Shown piece by piece: positions 8,735 through 17,239 of a stretch of 64,000 nucleotides of DNA. The position numbers and the translations under genes were made by a program. This DNA comes from Frigoriglobus tundricola. Its GTDB lineage: Bacteria; Planctomycetota; Planctomycetia; Gemmatales; Gemmataceae. Position 1 is the first letter of the stretch. Each line of letters begins with the position of its first letter. Below the pieces are notes generated by a model. It made no database searches and was not told the DNA's origin. It worked only from the letters and a program-made list of their open reading frames with translations. Where the stretch lies: positions 4,526,001-4,590,000 of the forward strand of contig NZ_CP053452.2 in the NCBI RefSeq assembly GCF_013128195.2. Direction: 5' to 3'.

Positions 8735-10996
8735 TCACGGCTCCGAGATCAACACGAGCGTGCTGAACCCGGCCACGGTGTACGTGCCCCCGTCGGCCAC
8801 CACCGGGCCTTCGCCCTCGGCAACGAAATCGCCCGGCGCGGGCAGCGCGGTGTCGATCAGCCGCCGCCACCGCCGCCGCGTCGGGGACGCGGGGATGCGG
8901 AACCGCAGCGCTTCGCTCCAGGCGTTAAAGACCACGTAGAAGTCTTCGTCGATCTGGTAGTCGGGGTCGCCCTCGCGGCCGGTGAACCGGCCGTCCAGCG
9001 CGAACGCGAGCACCCGCGCGTTGTAGCCCCAGTCCGGTCGGAACGGCTCCACCCCGTGCCAGTGGATGTCGGCCAGGGCCGGTACGGGCGCGTCGGCCCC
9101 GCGGCCGGACCGGGCCAGCCCGGTCGCGGCGTCACTGGCCGGGTGCAAACCGGCGTCGCCCGGTCGCACCGGCCCGGCCGGCGGGAACACGTCGATCACG
9201 TGCGGCTCCGCGGCCCGCGCCGGCGCGGGCCGCGGGGCGTCGCCGCTGCGGAACTCGCCGGCGAAGAACCGCCGCCGGCGCAGCGCCGGGTGCCGCTTCC
9301 GCAGGTGGATCAGTTCCCGCACGAACCGCACGAAGTCCTTGTTCCCCTCCGCCAGCGTCCAGTTCACCCACGACACGTCGTTGTCCTGGCACCACGCGTT
9401 GTTGTTGCCCTGCTGCGTGCGCAGGAACTCGTCCCCGGCCAGGAGCATCGGCACGCCCTGGCTGATCATCAGCGTCGTCATCAGGTTGCGGGCCTGGCGC
9501 CGCCGGAGCGCCAGCACGGCCGGGTCGGTCGTCGGCCCCTCGGCGCCGCAGTTCCACGAGTGGTTGTCGTTCGACCCGTCGCGGTTGCCCTCGCCGTTGG
9601 CCTCGTTGTGCTTCTCGTTGTAGCTCACGAGGTCGTACAGGGTGAACCCGTCGTGGGCGGTGACGAAGTTGACCGAGTGCCGCGGCAGGCGGCCGTTCCA
9701 CTGGTACAGGTCGGAGCTGCCGCAGACGCGACTGGCCATCGCGCCCGTCAGGCCGGGGTCGCCCTTCCAGAACCGGCGCACGTCGTCGCGGTACTGCCCG
9801 TTCCACTCGCTCCAGCGGCGGCCGAACGGGAACTGCCCGACCTGATAGAGCCCGCCCGCGTCCCACGGCTCGGCGATGAGTTTCGTGTCGGCCATCACCC
9901 CGTCCTCGGTGATGCTCTCGATCACCGGCGGCTCGACCATCACGTTCCCCCGCCGGTCCCGCCCCAGGATGGAGGCGAGGTCGAAGCGGAAGCCGTCCAC
10001 GTGCATGTCCTCCACCCAGTACCGCAGGCACGTCATGATGAGGTCGCGGACGACCGGGTGGTTGCAGTTCACCGTGTTCCCGCACCCGGAGAAGTTCAGG
10101 TACCGGCCGCTGTCGTCCAGCAGGTAGTACAGCTCGTTGTCCAGGCCGCGGAAGCTGAACGTGCGGCCCCGGTCGTCGCCCTCGCCGGTGTGGTTGAACA
10201 CCACGTCCAGGATCACCTCGATGCCGGCCGCGTGCATGGCCTTGACCATGTCGCGGAACTCGTTCGTCTGCCCGAGCTGCTTCGCGCTGGCGGCGAACGC
10301 GGCCTTCGGGGCGGCGAACGCGATCGGGTTGTAGCCCCAGAAGTTGGTCAGCTTCTCGCCGGTCGCCGGGTTGACGAACGGGCAGTCGCACTCGTCCCAC
10401 TCGAACACCGGCATGAGCTCGACGGCCGTGACGCCGAGCCACTTCAGGTACGGGATCTTCTCCACCAGCCCCCGGAACGTGCCCGGCGCGGCCACCCCGC
10501 TCGACGGGTGGCAGGTGAACCCGCGGACGTGCACCTCGTAGATGACCGTGTCTTCGTAATCGACCAGGGGCGGGCAGTCGTCGTCCCAGTTGTAGCGCGT
10601 CCCGCGGCGGTACATGCTGCGGCGGCTGGTGCGCTGCGGGTCGGTCTCGCAGGTGCCGGCCCACTCGGCCCCGTGCGAGAGGATGACCGCGGACGGGTCG
10701 AGCAGGAGCCGGCTCGGGTCGAACCGGGTGCGCGGGCCGTGCGGGCCGTCCACGCGCCACCCGTAGCAGAACGCTTCCGGCAGGTCGTGGACGCGGATGT
10801 GCCAGTGGTCGCCGGTGCGGTTGGTCCGGGCGTCGAGCGGCAGTTCGGCGAGCGGCGTACTGCCGCCCTCCGCGGGGAGGATGACGAGCGTGACCGTGCG
10901 CCCGTGGCGGCAGAGCAGCGCGAAGTTCGTCCCGTCGGGGGTGAGCGACGGGCCGAGTGGCAGCGGGCGCCCACGGCTGGTGCGGAACGGCGGCAT
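8735..10996 (-). CDS. glgX: glycogen debranching protein GlgX (isoamylase-type, GH13)
   Basis: Hydrolyses alpha-1,6 branches in glycogen limit dextrins in the cytoplasm. The 753-residue protein has an N-terminal CBM48/isoamylase domain (GRPLPLGPSLTPDGTNFALL) and then a GH13 barrel. GH13 motifs visible are DVVFNHT (region I), GFRFDLAS with the nucleophile Asp (region II), LIAEPWD with the acid/base Glu (region III) and FVTAHDGF with the stabilising Asp (region IV). Length and motif order are normal. No other glycogen genes are adjacent, so it appears to be a stand-alone gene converging on the propeller gene (15 bp apart). Confidence 0.96.
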   Translation of the reverse strand: MPPFRTSRGRPLPLGPSLTPDGTNFALLCRHGRTVTLVILPAEGGSTPLAELPLDARTNRTGDHWHIRVHDLPEAFCYGWRVDGPHGPRTRFDPSRLLLDPSAVILSHGAEWAGTCETDPQRTSRRSMYRRGTRYNWDDDCPPLVDYEDTVIYEVHVRGFTCHPSSGVAAPGTFRGLVEKIPYLKWLGVTAVELMPVFEWDECDCPFVNPATGEKLTNFWGYNPIAFAAPKAAFAASAKQLGQTNEFRDMVKAMHAAGIEVILDVVFNHTGEGDDRGRTFSFRGLDNELYYLLDDSGRYLNFSGCGNTVNCNHPVVRDLIMTCLRYWVEDMHVDGFRFDLASILGRDRRGNVMVEPPVIESITEDGVMADTKLIAEPWDAGGLYQVGQFPFGRRWSEWNGQYRDDVRRFWKGDPGLTGAMASRVCGSSDLYQWNGRLPRHSVNFVTAHDGFTLYDLVSYNEKHNEANGEGNRDGSNDNHSWNCGAEGPTTDPAVLALRRRQARNLMTTLMISQGVPMLLAGDEFLRTQQGNNNAWCQDNDVSWVNWTLAEGNKDFVRFVRELIHLRKRHPALRRRRFFAGEFRSGDAPRPAPARAAEPHVIDVFPPAGPVRPGDAGLHPASDAATGLARSGRGADAPVPALADIHWHGVEPFRPDWGYNARVLAFALDGRFTGREGDPDYQIDEDFYVVFNAWSEALRFRIPASPTRRRWRRLIDTALPAPGDFVAEGEGPVVADGGTYTVAGFSTLVLISEP

Positions 10997-11091
10997 CAGG
11001 TGATCCCCTGGAATGGAACGGGGTTACCGGTACGGTTCCGCGCGCACGCGGCAACCGGGGTCCGGGGCGTTCCCGCGCGACCGGCCGCGTG

Positions 11092-11685
11092 TCAGGTGGC
11101 GTTCCGCGCCCCGTCGCGGTGTCCTCGCACCTCGTAACGAAGCGCCACCGTGCCGCTCGTGTAGGCTTTCACCTCCGCCAGGTGGAGGGCGATGTCTCGG
11201 TCGAGCTTCTCGAAGAACGCGATCCCGTCGCCAATCAATATCGGCAGGATCGAATAGCGCACTTCGTCGGCGAGCCCGAGGCGAAGGCATTCGCCGGAGA
11301 CCGAGCCGCCCCCAACAAACCAGATGGAGCGGTGCGCGGGCCGGAGGCGCCCGTTCACGAACGCCGCGAGATCGCCCGAGTGGAACTCGACGGTGTCGCG
11401 GGTCCGCGGCAGTTCGCGACGGGTGAGGACGAAGGTGGGCTTGTCGCCGTACGCCCACCCGAACCCTTGGGCTTCAAACCGCAGCGCGGTCTCATAAGTT
11501 CGCGACCCCATGACGTAGCAGTCGATCGTTTTGAGGAACGCCTCGACGAATCCCGGGTCCAGGGCGTCCCCGCCCGCGAATTCGTCTGACGTGTCGAGCC
11601 AGTCGACGCGCCCGTCCTTTCGAGCGATGAAGCCGTCGAGGCTCGCCACCATGTGGATCGTTACGCGCGAATCCGGGTTCGCCAT
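11092..11685 (-). CDS. dihydrofolate-reductase-family protein (RibD C-terminal domain)
   Basis: A 197-residue single-domain protein of the RibD_C/DHFR-like superfamily, NADPH-dependent reductases whose substrates are mostly unknown. Motifs include VTIHMVASLDGFIARKDG at the N-terminus, YVMGSRTYE, KPTFVLTRRELP and IWFVGGGSVSGECL for cofactor binding. The ATG at 11685 has a GGGAG ribosome site just upstream; the earlier ATG at 11730 adds an unlikely leader. It is not part of a riboflavin operon, so calling it RibD would be wrong. Confidence 0.88.
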   Translation of the reverse strand: MANPDSRVTIHMVASLDGFIARKDGRVDWLDTSDEFAGGDALDPGFVEAFLKTIDCYVMGSRTYETALRFEAQGFGWAYGDKPTFVLTRRELPRTRDTVEFHSGDLAAFVNGRLRPAHRSIWFVGGGSVSGECLRLGLADEVRYSILPILIGDGIAFFEKLDRDIALHLAEVKAYTSGTVALRYEVRGHRDGARNAT

Positions 11686-11763
11686 CGTTTTCTCCCGATG
11701 TCGAGTGCGGGAACTGACCGCTCGGCTCATACATGCGCCCGGTCAGTCTGTCCGATTTTCGGT

Positions 11764-11825
11764 TCGTGGCACAGGCTTTCGAGCCTGTGCTTCAAGGCAC
11801 ACAGGCTCGAAAGCCTGTGCCACGA
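11764..11825. repeat. palindromic intergenic repeat, family A (single copy)
   Basis: Two perfectly complementary 26-nt arms (11764-11789 and 11800-11825) flank a 10-nt loop. Core sequence is GGCACAGGCTTTCGAGCCTG, itself containing a smaller palindrome. The same core recurs four times in tandem at 18959-19236, so this is a dispersed repeat of the genome. It sits between two minus-strand genes, 30 bp from the metallophosphoesterase stop. Confidence 0.9.
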
Positions 11826-11854
11826 AAACAGACACGCGCACCGGGTTCGAAGCC

Positions 11855-12751
11855 TCAGGCGCCGGGGAGCTGCAACTCGAACCGCTCGGCCTCCTGAAAC
11901 GTTCCCGTCGCCAGATCGTACACCCGCCGCACGCCCTTCAGGTGCCAGCCGTCGATCGTGTAGTCGTGATACCCCCAGCGGTCGATCTGTGTGGAACTCC
12001 CGGCGCAGATCGTGGCGAACGGCAGGTTCCCGGCCGGCGGAAGGACGTACCACCGGTGCCGGTGGCCGTGCAGCCACAAACTCACGCCGCACGCGGCCGC
12101 GGCGTCGCGGACCTTCGCCCAGTCGAGGAGGCGGTGCCACCGCGGTTCCGGGCGGTGCCCCTCCATCAATACCGGGTAGTGACTCACCACGACGCGCGGG
12201 CCGTCGAGCTTCGCACACAGTTCGCGGAGCCGATGGAGTTGGGCACCGCCGACGCGCCCGCTCGCGTCCCACAAGAGGAAGTTCGGTTTCGCGGAGTTCA
12301 GCGCGATCAGCCACACGTGCCCGACCTTCTGCGCGAACGGGTAGTGGTCGGCGGACACGCGCTCGCCGCGCTGCCACGGCGCGAAAGCGTCTTCGAACAG
12401 CCGGTTCCGGGCGGAGTGGCCGACGTAGACGTCGTGGTTGCCCGGCACGGCGATGGCGGGTGGAAGGGTCGCGTCGCCGACGCCGAGCCGGTTCGCGGCG
12501 GCCGTCATCTCGGCGGGGAACCCGAGTGTGGTCGCGTCGCCGGAAAACACGAGCCGGTCGAAGTGCCCGGTCGCCAGTTCGCGCCGGAGCGCCGCCGTCA
12601 CGTCATTCGCGTGTTTGAAGGTCGCCCCGCGGCCCCGCACCGTCACGTTGGCCCACCCGGTCAGGCGCTTGTTGAAGACGTCCCGCACCCGCCAGCCGAG
12701 CGGGCGGACGGTGAGGTGGACGTCGCTGAAGTGGGCCAGCCGGATGGTCAT
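11855..12751 (-). CDS. calcineurin-like metallophosphoesterase
   Basis: A 298-residue cytoplasmic metal-dependent phosphoesterase or nuclease. All family metal motifs are visible in order: LAHFSDVHLT (D-x-H), LVFSGDAT (GD), AVPGNHDVYVG (GNHD), VVVSHYPV (H) and LWLHGHRHR (GHxH). The ATG at 12751 opens directly with MTIRLAHFSDVHL, the usual position for this family; a start at 12793 is possible but adds a leader with no features. The substrate cannot be told from sequence; related proteins are cyclic-nucleotide phosphodiesterase-like. Confidence 0.92.
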   Translation of the reverse strand: MTIRLAHFSDVHLTVRPLGWRVRDVFNKRLTGWANVTVRGRGATFKHANDVTAALRRELATGHFDRLVFSGDATTLGFPAEMTAAANRLGVGDATLPPAIAVPGNHDVYVGHSARNRLFEDAFAPWQRGERVSADHYPFAQKVGHVWLIALNSAKPNFLLWDASGRVGGAQLHRLRELCAKLDGPRVVVSHYPVLMEGHRPEPRWHRLLDWAKVRDAAAACGVSLWLHGHRHRWYVLPPAGNLPFATICAGSSTQIDRWGYHDYTIDGWHLKGVRRVYDLATGTFQEAERFELQLPGA

Positions 12752-12876
12752 GGCGCGGACCGGGGAGTACGGAACGGGGACCGCCGAATACAACCGACCC
12801 GTGTAGGCTATCGCATAGCACGACGGACGACAGGTGTCCGGTCCGCGCTCCCCACTCCCCGTTCCGCGTTGCGCAC

Positions 12877-13641
12877 ATGATCTCTTACAGCTTCCCCGGC
12901 AAAGTGGTGCTGGTCACCGGCAGCTCGCGCGGCATCGGGGCCGGCGTACTGTCCGCGTTCGCGAGGGCCGGTGCCACCTGCGTGCTGCACTACTGGGCCG
13001 ACCCCGACGGCGCGAACAAAAGAGACGCCGACCTGCTCGCGGCCGAGTTGAGCAAACTGGAGAGTCGGCCGACCGTTCACGTCGCCGCCGCGGACGTTCG
13101 GGACGCCGCGCAGGTGGAACAGTTGATGGCCGACGTGAAGCGCGCGTTCGGCGGACTGGACGTGCTCGTGAACAACGCCGGCATCATCAAGGACCGCACG
13201 CTCAAGAAGATGACCCTCGACGAGTGGCACGCCGTCATCCAGACGAACCTGGACGGCGTGTTCCACTGCTGCAAGTACGGCACCGAGGTCATGCGCGACG
13301 GCGGGCGGATCGTGAACGTCGCGTCGGTCGCGGGGCTGGTCGGCTTCCACGGGCAGACGAACTACGCCGCGGCCAAGGCCGGCGTCATCGGCCTGACCCG
13401 CGTGCTGGCCAAGGAGCTGGCCCGGCGGCAGATCACGGCGAACGCCGTCGCCCCGGGCGTGGTTCAGACCCCGATGCTCGGCGAGATCAAACCCGAGGTG
13501 ATGACCGAGTACCTGAAGCAGATCCCCATCGGCCGGCTCGGCAAGCCGGACGACATCGCCAACGCGGTGCTGTTCCTGGCGAGCGAGGAGAGCGGCTACA
13601 TCACCGGTCAGGTGCTGCCGGTCACCGGCGGGTGGGTGTGA
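12877..13641 (+). CDS. SDR family oxidoreductase, 3-oxoacyl-ACP-reductase (FabG)-like
   Basis: A 254-residue short-chain dehydrogenase/reductase. Rossmann motif TGSSRGIG, structural NNAG, and the catalytic Ser (VASVAGL) with YAAAK supplying Tyr and Lys are all in place. The C-terminal GYITGQVLPVTGGW is characteristic of FabG-type enzymes. A role in fatty-acid or polyketide reduction is plausible, but many SDRs with FabG-like sequence act on other substrates and no fatty-acid genes are adjacent. It is divergent from the metallophosphoesterase gene with a 125-bp shared promoter region. Confidence 0.9.
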   Translation: MISYSFPGKVVLVTGSSRGIGAGVLSAFARAGATCVLHYWADPDGANKRDADLLAAELSKLESRPTVHVAAADVRDAAQVEQLMADVKRAFGGLDVLVNNAGIIKDRTLKKMTLDEWHAVIQTNLDGVFHCCKYGTEVMRDGGRIVNVASVAGLVGFHGQTNYAAAKAGVIGLTRVLAKELARRQITANAVAPGVVQTPMLGEIKPEVMTEYLKQIPIGRLGKPDDIANAVLFLASEESGYITGQVLPVTGGWV

Positions 13642-13664
13642 TACGGGATCGAATTGATCGGTAA

Positions 13665-13777
13665 CCCTGGGACCGCGGGCGTCCCGCCCGCTTGCTACGC
13701 CCACGAATTCGCGCCGGCGTGTCACGTCTAGCGAATTGATCCGCAACGCAGCGGGCGGGACGCCCGCGGTCCCAGGG
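13665..13777. repeat. long inverted repeat, family B
   Basis: Two complementary 27-nt arms (13665-13691 and 13751-13777; core GGGACCGCGGGCGTCCCGCC) enclose 59 bp. Each arm also contains a short self-complementary stretch. It lies between the SDR stop and the PII gene and may form a hairpin in RNA from either strand. No second copy is present in this window. Confidence 0.85.
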
Positions 13778-13876
13778 TCAGCAGTCCACACGACTGGGTA
13801 TGAGCGCAGCCGCGGTTCCCGCACCCGGCTGAATGCGGTTTCATGTTCTGACGAACCAACCCGACGGTACCCGTAC

Positions 13877-14191
13877 ATGAAGCAGCTCACCATCGTGGTG
13901 AAGCCGTTCCGCGCCGAGGCGGTGCTGCGCGCCATCACCGAACTCGGCGTCACCGCCTGCTCGGTGCGCGAGGCGAAGGGCTACGGGCGGCAGAAGGGCT
14001 ACCTCGACCGCTACCGCGGGTCCGAGTACAGCACCGCGTACCTGCCGAAAGTGGAAATCACCGTCTGGGTGACGGACGAGCAGGCCGCGGCCCTGCGCGA
14101 GGTTGTACCGAAGGTGGCCCGCACGGGACGCATCGGCGACGGCAAGGTGTTCGTCGTACCCGTCGCCTGGAACGAACCGCTCGAGTTTTGA
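13877..14191 (+). CDS. glnB: P-II family nitrogen regulatory protein
   Basis: A 104-residue trimeric signal protein that senses ATP/ADP and 2-oxoglutarate. The ATG at 13877 gives MKQLTIVVKPFR, the family N-terminus. The ATP-binding B-loop region (GRQKG) and TGRIGDGKVFV are intact. The T-loop contains the modifiable-tyrosine context YRGSEY followed by LPKVEI. The C-terminal loop is short and divergent (VAWNEPLEF instead of the common RVIRIRTGE segment), which may alter nucleotide or 2-oxoglutarate binding. There is no amtB or glutamine synthetase gene beside it, so its partner is unknown. GlnB versus GlnK cannot be separated here. Confidence 0.88.
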   Translation: MKQLTIVVKPFRAEAVLRAITELGVTACSVREAKGYGRQKGYLDRYRGSEYSTAYLPKVEITVWVTDEQAAALREVVPKVARTGRIGDGKVFVVPVAWNEPLEF

Positions 14192-14265
14192 TCGCGGCCC
14201 ACGCCCGCCGTTTGCTGAGCACGGAGCTGGGGCGGGTGTAACATTTCCGTAAGCCGGAACTCCAA

Positions 14266-14351
14266 GAAAGTAGGTCGCTCGCTCCGCGCGTGCGGCCCTT
14301 GACCAACTCCAAATGGGAGGGCGCGACTCGCGGAGCGAGTCGCCTACTTTC
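14266..14351. repeat. palindromic intergenic repeat, family C (copy 1)
   Basis: An 86-bp stem-loop with arms GAAAGTAGGTCGCTCGCTCC (14266 onward) and its near-complement ending at 14351, with CAAATGGGAGGG in the loop. A second copy with the same arms and loop lies at 48479-48562. It sits between the PII gene and the Pro/Gln-rich protein gene. Confidence 0.88.
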
Positions 14352-14468
14352 CCGGACCGTTCGTAACGGAGACCGCGACCCCCTGCTCAGCCAATCTCCT
14401 CAACTCCGGTCCGCGGTGCAACCGATACAACCCGAACAGTCGGATTCCGTCTCGTTCGGGGGAGGATC

Positions 14469-15965
14469 ATGCGCAAACGACTCGCGGCCGTGGGGCTGAG
14501 CGTGATTCTGGGGGCCACCGGCTCCACCGCACAACAGCCCCAGTTCCCGCAACCGGCGTTCCCGGCCCAACCGCCACAGGGTCCGCCGCAGCCGAATTTC
14601 CCAATGCCCCTGCCGCAGTTCCCGCCGCAACCCCGCTTGCCGGGGCAGTCGCCGCTCCCGGCCCAGCCGCCGGCTTCCATGCTCCCGCCGCCGCCCGCGA
14701 CCGGCTTGCCGAACGCGCTCGGCCAACCCCAGCAGCCCCAGGCGCTCCCGCAATCGGTACTCGCGCCGCCGAACGCGCCCCGGCCGACGAGCACGCCCGC
14801 CGCGGAGGTCCCGCTGCCGCAACCGGAGCAGAAGACGGCGTTCAGCGCGATGGACGTGTCGGTGAAGCGCGTCGTCGGCGGGTGGCAGGTGTGGGCCGGG
14901 CAGCGGGTGCTCCGCGACGTCGGCGACAACGAGACCAACGCCCGCGACCTCGCGCGCGTGTACCGCGACCTCCGGGCGACCGAGTGGGTCGCCATCGGCG
15001 GCGGCCCCAAGCCGGTCGTCGAGTACGGGCTGATCAACGGCCGCCCGGCGGTGGCCGGCACGCCGGCGCCGGACGCGAAACCGGGAACGGGCGCGACCAG
15101 TTTCGCGTCCGGCGCGTGGAGCGGGACGGGCCCGCCGGAGCCCGGCGCGCCGGCCGCGTACAAGGGGCCGGTGGTCACCGGTGCGGGCGCGAAGTTCGTC
15201 CAGCCGATCGACATCCGCACCGCCCGCGTCGAACCGATCCGGGGCGTGTGGTGCGTCCGCGACGACGACACGCTGCTGTTCAACTTCGGCACCGACAAGG
15301 CCGGCGCCGAACAGGCGGTGGCGGTGATCCGCAAGTACGGGTTCAACCGCGTCGGGGTGGTCGGCGCGCCCGAGCAGCCGGTGATGAACTACATGTACGT
15401 GTCGCTCGAACCGGAGCGGCAGAAGCTCCTCAGCGGGCAACTGGTCATGAACGCCCAGATCGACGCCCTGACGCGGACCGGCATCCCGGTTCCGGGTGTC
15501 GGGTACACCGGCGAGATGATCAAGATCGACCCGCGGAAGGTGGAGGCGCGGAAGAACGGGTCCGAATGGGTGGTCGCGGCCGGGCCGGAGGTGCTGGGGA
15601 CCTTCGGGGTGACCGAGTGGGCCGCCCGCGAGGCCGCCCGCACCGTGCAGGACGCGAAGTTCACCGAGTACTGCAAGCTCGGCGGCACGTCCGGGCTGAC
15701 GTTCTTCCTCCGCGACGGCAAAGCACCGACGCGGGTGCCGTTCAACGCCCAGGGCCGCAACTTCGATCTCACGTCGCTGAAGGTTCAGCAGAACAACGGG
15801 AAATGGGTGGTGACCGAGAACAACAAATACGTGTTCGACGTGAGCGGCCCCCAAGAGGGCGAAGTCGTGATCCGGGTGCTGAAGAGTTACGGGTTCGACC
15901 AGTTCGCGCACCTGAGCGCCGGGAGCCCGAAGGGCGGGATCACGTTCATGGTGAAGAACCGGTAG
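14469..15965 (+). CDS. secreted Pro/Gln-rich protein with four internal repeats
   Basis: A 498-residue exported protein. The signal peptide is MRKRLAAVGLSVILGATGS with cleavage near STAQ. Residues about 22-115 are a low-complexity linker of Pro, Gln and Phe (repeated PQFPQP-type units). The rest holds four related segments of 50-60 residues, each with a Trp-Val strand, VL-x-FG-type turn and an AA-x-x-A-x-x-V helix (for example GGWQVWAGQRVLRDVGDNET and SEWVVAAGPEVLGTFGVTEW). The repeats suggest gene-internal duplication and an extracellular or periplasmic binding role. I recognise it only as a planctomycete-type hypothetical protein. Confidence 0.75.
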   Translation: MRKRLAAVGLSVILGATGSTAQQPQFPQPAFPAQPPQGPPQPNFPMPLPQFPPQPRLPGQSPLPAQPPASMLPPPPATGLPNALGQPQQPQALPQSVLAPPNAPRPTSTPAAEVPLPQPEQKTAFSAMDVSVKRVVGGWQVWAGQRVLRDVGDNETNARDLARVYRDLRATEWVAIGGGPKPVVEYGLINGRPAVAGTPAPDAKPGTGATSFASGAWSGTGPPEPGAPAAYKGPVVTGAGAKFVQPIDIRTARVEPIRGVWCVRDDDTLLFNFGTDKAGAEQAVAVIRKYGFNRVGVVGAPEQPVMNYMYVSLEPERQKLLSGQLVMNAQIDALTRTGIPVPGVGYTGEMIKIDPRKVEARKNGSEWVVAAGPEVLGTFGVTEWAAREAARTVQDAKFTEYCKLGGTSGLTFFLRDGKAPTRVPFNAQGRNFDLTSLKVQQNNGKWVVTENNKYVFDVSGPQEGEVVIRVLKSYGFDQFAHLSAGSPKGGITFMVKNR

Positions 15966-16017
15966 CGCCGCCCGGCGCGCGGGAGGTGATCCGCCCCGCC
16001 GCGCCCCGCGGGTCAAC

Positions 16018-16986
16018 TCACCGCCGCACGAACTCGTATGCCCCGACCGGATAGGAGCCGTAGGCGGTCGAGTTCACGCTGTTGCGGAACGTGGAAACGA
16101 ATTGCGGCGGCGACTGGATGACGCGCACCCGCACCGTGACCGTTTCGCCCGGCTTCGCCAGGCCGGCGTGGACCACGGCCGTCGCGATGTTCGAATCGAG
16201 GGTGTACTGGTCGGTGCCCCACAGGTTCGCGGTCGTTCCCGGCGCCGGTACGGCGCCGGTCACGCTGAACGTCACCTCTTTGCCGAACTGGTGCTGGTAA
16301 GCGGACAGGTTGCCCGGCGCTTGCGCCGCGGTGACGTGCTCATCGGCGCCAGTACTCCCGCTCGCGCGCAGCGTCCGCAGGTCGGCGAGCTTCAGTTGCT
16401 GGTCGCCGAACTGGAACGTGGCCACGCGGAGCACCTCGGCCGACAGCCGGCCGGTGATCTTACTGTCGTCCGTGACCACCACGTCGGTGTCGCGCGCCTC
16501 CAGCAGCCCCGGGGCCGTCTTGCCCTGGATGAACTTCACGATCTCCTCGGCCCGGCGGCCCACCTCGGGGTCGCCGTGCTTGAGCGCCTTCAGGACGGAG
16601 GGGTACGCCCGCTCGCGGTAGCCCTTGAGTTCGACCGTGGCGGCCTCCCGGACCGCGAAGTCCGCGTGGCCCAACTTGGCGACGGCGGCCAGCACCTTTT
16701 CGGCCACGTCCGCGGGGACGCGGTTCGCGAACTCGATGCGCCGGACGTCCGCGACCGGGATCTGAAGGACGCCGTGCTTGGTCACCAGTTCCAGTTTCTC
16801 GTCCAGCAGCTTCAGCTTGATGTTGCTGTCGTCGATGCACTTCACCTCGGCGTCGGTGGAGGCGCGCGGTTTGGACGCTTCGGGCGGTTGGTGCGGTCGG
16901 GGGCCGGCACTGGCGAGCGGGGCGGTCAGGAGCGAGACGGACAGGGCGACGGGAGCGACCCAGATGAGCCGACGGGAGACGGGCAT
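16018..16986 (-). CDS. secreted protein with C-terminal LCCL domain
   Basis: A 322-residue exported protein with signal peptide (LIWVAPVALSVSLLTAPLAS). Residues about 45-85 contain a TDAEVKCIDDSNIKLKLLDE segment, followed by an armadillo/HEAT-like helical stretch (EKVLAAVAKLGHADFAVREA). The C-terminal 90 residues match LCCL domains (LWGTDQYTLDSNIATAVVHA, then RNSVNSTAYGSYP). LCCL domains occur in secreted eukaryotic proteins and are frequent in planctomycetes, where they probably bind ligands outside the cell. It converges on the Pro/Gln-rich gene 53 bp away. Confidence 0.85.
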   Translation of the reverse strand: MPVSRRLIWVAPVALSVSLLTAPLASAGPRPHQPPEASKPRASTDAEVKCIDDSNIKLKLLDEKLELVTKHGVLQIPVADVRRIEFANRVPADVAEKVLAAVAKLGHADFAVREAATVELKGYRERAYPSVLKALKHGDPEVGRRAEEIVKFIQGKTAPGLLEARDTDVVVTDDSKITGRLSAEVLRVATFQFGDQQLKLADLRTLRASGSTGADEHVTAAQAPGNLSAYQHQFGKEVTFSVTGAVPAPGTTANLWGTDQYTLDSNIATAVVHAGLAKPGETVTVRVRVIQSPPQFVSTFRNSVNSTAYGSYPVGAYEFVRR

Positions 16987-17239
16987 GTGGTGCCCTCCGG
17001 GGAGAAAGGTTCCGTCCTTTAGACAGGAAGTGGCCGCTTCCTGGCGGTGAGAGGTCTGTTATGAATTTAACCCCGACCCGTGTCAGAGTTCTATACCAGT
17101 TCCGCGGACCGTCATCGCTGTTCGGGTGGCCGACAGTCGGTGGTCGCATCCCAGGAGTCGCGATGCGGTGGCGGTTCAAGCGACATGACTCCGGCGCCGT
17201 CGCTGTCGGAGACAGCGACCCACCCGAGAACCAGCCGCG

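Noticed and set aside
8438..11137. Long plus-strand ORF of 899 codons opposite glgX
   Set aside because: It is the antisense shadow of the clear GlgX gene; the sequence is low-complexity Arg/Val/Pro with no motifs. High GC makes such long shadows common.
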